Positions 6,519-7,070 of a stretch of DNA of 7,070 bases are shown piece by piece. Origin of the DNA: Pseudomonadota bacterium (lineage in GTDB: Bacteria > Bdellovibrionota > Bdellovibrionia > Bdellovibrionales > JAEYZS01); assembly GCA_023427925.1 (NCBI GenBank), contig JAEYZS010000289.1, positions 1 to 7,070 on the forward strand, written 5' to 3'. Both the position numbers and the translations under genes were made by a program. Positions within the stretch are counted from its first letter, which is position 1; the number at the start of each line of letters is the position of its first letter. Below the pieces are notes generated by a model, which made no database searches, was not told the origin of the DNA, and was given only the letters and a program-made list of their open reading frames with translations.

Positions 6519-6752
6519 AAATCAGAGTCATCTTTTGCAAATCTAATACCTATAGTACGGCGTCTACCCTATAACGCTAATTGATTTAGACTTAAACTGG
6601 ATAAATAGAAGGGCCAAAAATTGGCACTTGTCGACGATTTTAGGCAATTCTCGCTTCAAGTTGACGCTGAGCTGGCCTTAAATTGATTCTTAGGATTGTT
6701 AAGAAAGGCCCATGCTTTGCTTTAATTGCACTTGATACCCGTAGGAGGTTTC
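6519..6752. other. Divergent intergenic region between two exported-protein genes
   Basis: These 234 bases separate the 252-aa gene (minus) from the lipoprotein gene (plus) and must hold promoters for both. I see no coding frame of note. A weak minus-strand promoter candidate is TTAGCG (6580-6575) and TACTAT (6557-6552), 17 bases apart, about 35 bases before the ATG at 6518. For the plus strand there is a TTGACG at 6661-6666, but no good -10 at the right distance. The GCCAA-AAA-TTGGC sequence at 6613-6625 is a short 5-bp inverted repeat. Confidence 0.4.
6674..6710 (+). promoter_or_regulatory. Candidate folded leader of the 6753 lipoprotein mRNA
   Basis: Two nested inverted repeats lie 43 to 79 bases before the start codon. 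The inner one is TTCTTA (6687-6692) with TAAGAA (6700-6705) around a 7-base loop. The outer one is GGCCT (6674-6678) with AGGCC (6706-6710), directly continuous on the 3' side and with an 8-base bulge on the 5' side. Together they give 11 base pairs. No T-run follows, so this is not a normal terminator. It could be an operator or an mRNA leader fold, or chance. Confidence 0.25.
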
Positions 6753-7070
6753 ATGAAAAGGTCTATTAATACTGAAAACTATGTTGTGGTTTTAGCCGTT
6801 GCTCTAGCCTTGTCCTTACTTGCAACAGCCTGCGGACCTGGTCAAATGAAAACAAAGCTTTCAGATGTTGGAATAAAGACAAAACCCGCAGACCAAAAAA
6901 CGGACTCAGAAACGACTTCGACAGAAATCAATACTGAAGATGAAATCATTAAAGCCGTTCAAGAAGATCAAGCTTCTACAGTCCAAACAGCACCTATTAA
7001 AGAAGGATCAAAAGAAAGCCTTTCCAAAAGAATCAGACGAATTCTTGTAGAGGAAACAGCGGTTGAAGGT
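6753..7070 (+). CDS. Predicted lipoprotein, N-terminal part, cut by window edge
   Basis: The frame is open from ATG 6753 to the edge (106 codons, no stop). A strong AGGAGG (6743-6748) lies 4 bases before the ATG. The protein starts MKRSINTENY, then a hydrophobic core and LLATAC with the lipidated cysteine at residue 27; Gly at +2 would not retain it in the inner membrane. After the cysteine comes a Thr/Glu/Lys/Gln-rich, low-complexity linker to about residue 90, then a basic helical stretch (ESLSKRIRRILVEE). The build, lipobox then polar linker then a helix beginning ESL, recalls the 311-aa lipoprotein on the other strand, but the match is too short to call them related. It diverges from the 252-aa gene. 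I recognise no family, and most of the protein probably lies beyond the window. Confidence 0.8.
   Translation, partial: MKRSINTENYVVVLAVALALSLLATACGPGQMKTKLSDVGIKTKPADQKTDSETTSTEINTEDEIIKAVQEDQASTVQTAPIKEGSKESLSKRIRRILVEETAVEG

Noticed and set aside
4528..6624. The 12-base word GCCAAAAATTGG at 4528-4539 and 6613-6624, both near plus-strand gene starts
   Set aside because: A shared 12-mer is expected about once by chance in 7 kb, more so in AT-rich DNA, and the positions relative to the two genes differ.
6621..6634. TTGGCAC at 6621 as a possible sigma54 promoter
   Set aside because: The -24 part fits TGGCAC, but no GC lies at the required distance for the -12 element.

Overview
The window is an AT-rich bacterial segment with tightly packed genes, mostly on the minus strand. 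I read it as a predatory-type Bdellovibrionota (Bdellovibrio-like) genome. The reasons are a GldA/GldF-type ABC transporter with a following GldG-like gene, a short NFACT protein just upstream, and several unrecognised exported proteins and lipoproteins. This assignment comes from gene content and style; there is no rRNA or other marker to fix it.

Layout, in minus-strand transcription order. An exported protein of 252 aa (5760-6518) overlaps a lipoprotein of 311 aa (4828-5763) by ATGA. A small plus-strand gene of 87 aa (4555-4818) converges on this pair with a 9-base gap. Beyond it, a secreted 382-aa protein (3269-4417) and a GTG-started NFACT protein (1997-3244) form a second unit, 24 bases apart. 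After a 114-base gap that holds a good sigma70-type promoter come the ABC ATPase (956-1882), the six-helix permease (170-937) and the start of a third, GldG-like membrane gene running off the left edge. On the right, a new lipoprotein gene (6753-7070, cut by the edge) reads on the plus strand, divergent from the 252-aa gene.

Functionally, the left third is a recognisable ABC-2 transporter of the GldA-GldF-GldG class. The NFACT protein belongs to the ribosome-associated quality-control family but has a reduced architecture. The rest is envelope or secreted protein of unknown function. I see no tRNA, rRNA, CRISPR array, insertion sequence, phage gene or toxin-antitoxin pair.

I did not find a clear new system. 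The best leads are the likely frameshift near the start of the GldG-like gene, the NFACT protein that lacks the HhH region and the Asp of its Asp-Arg motif, the perfect palindrome between the divergent genes at 4430-4450, and the cluster of unrecognised exported proteins.
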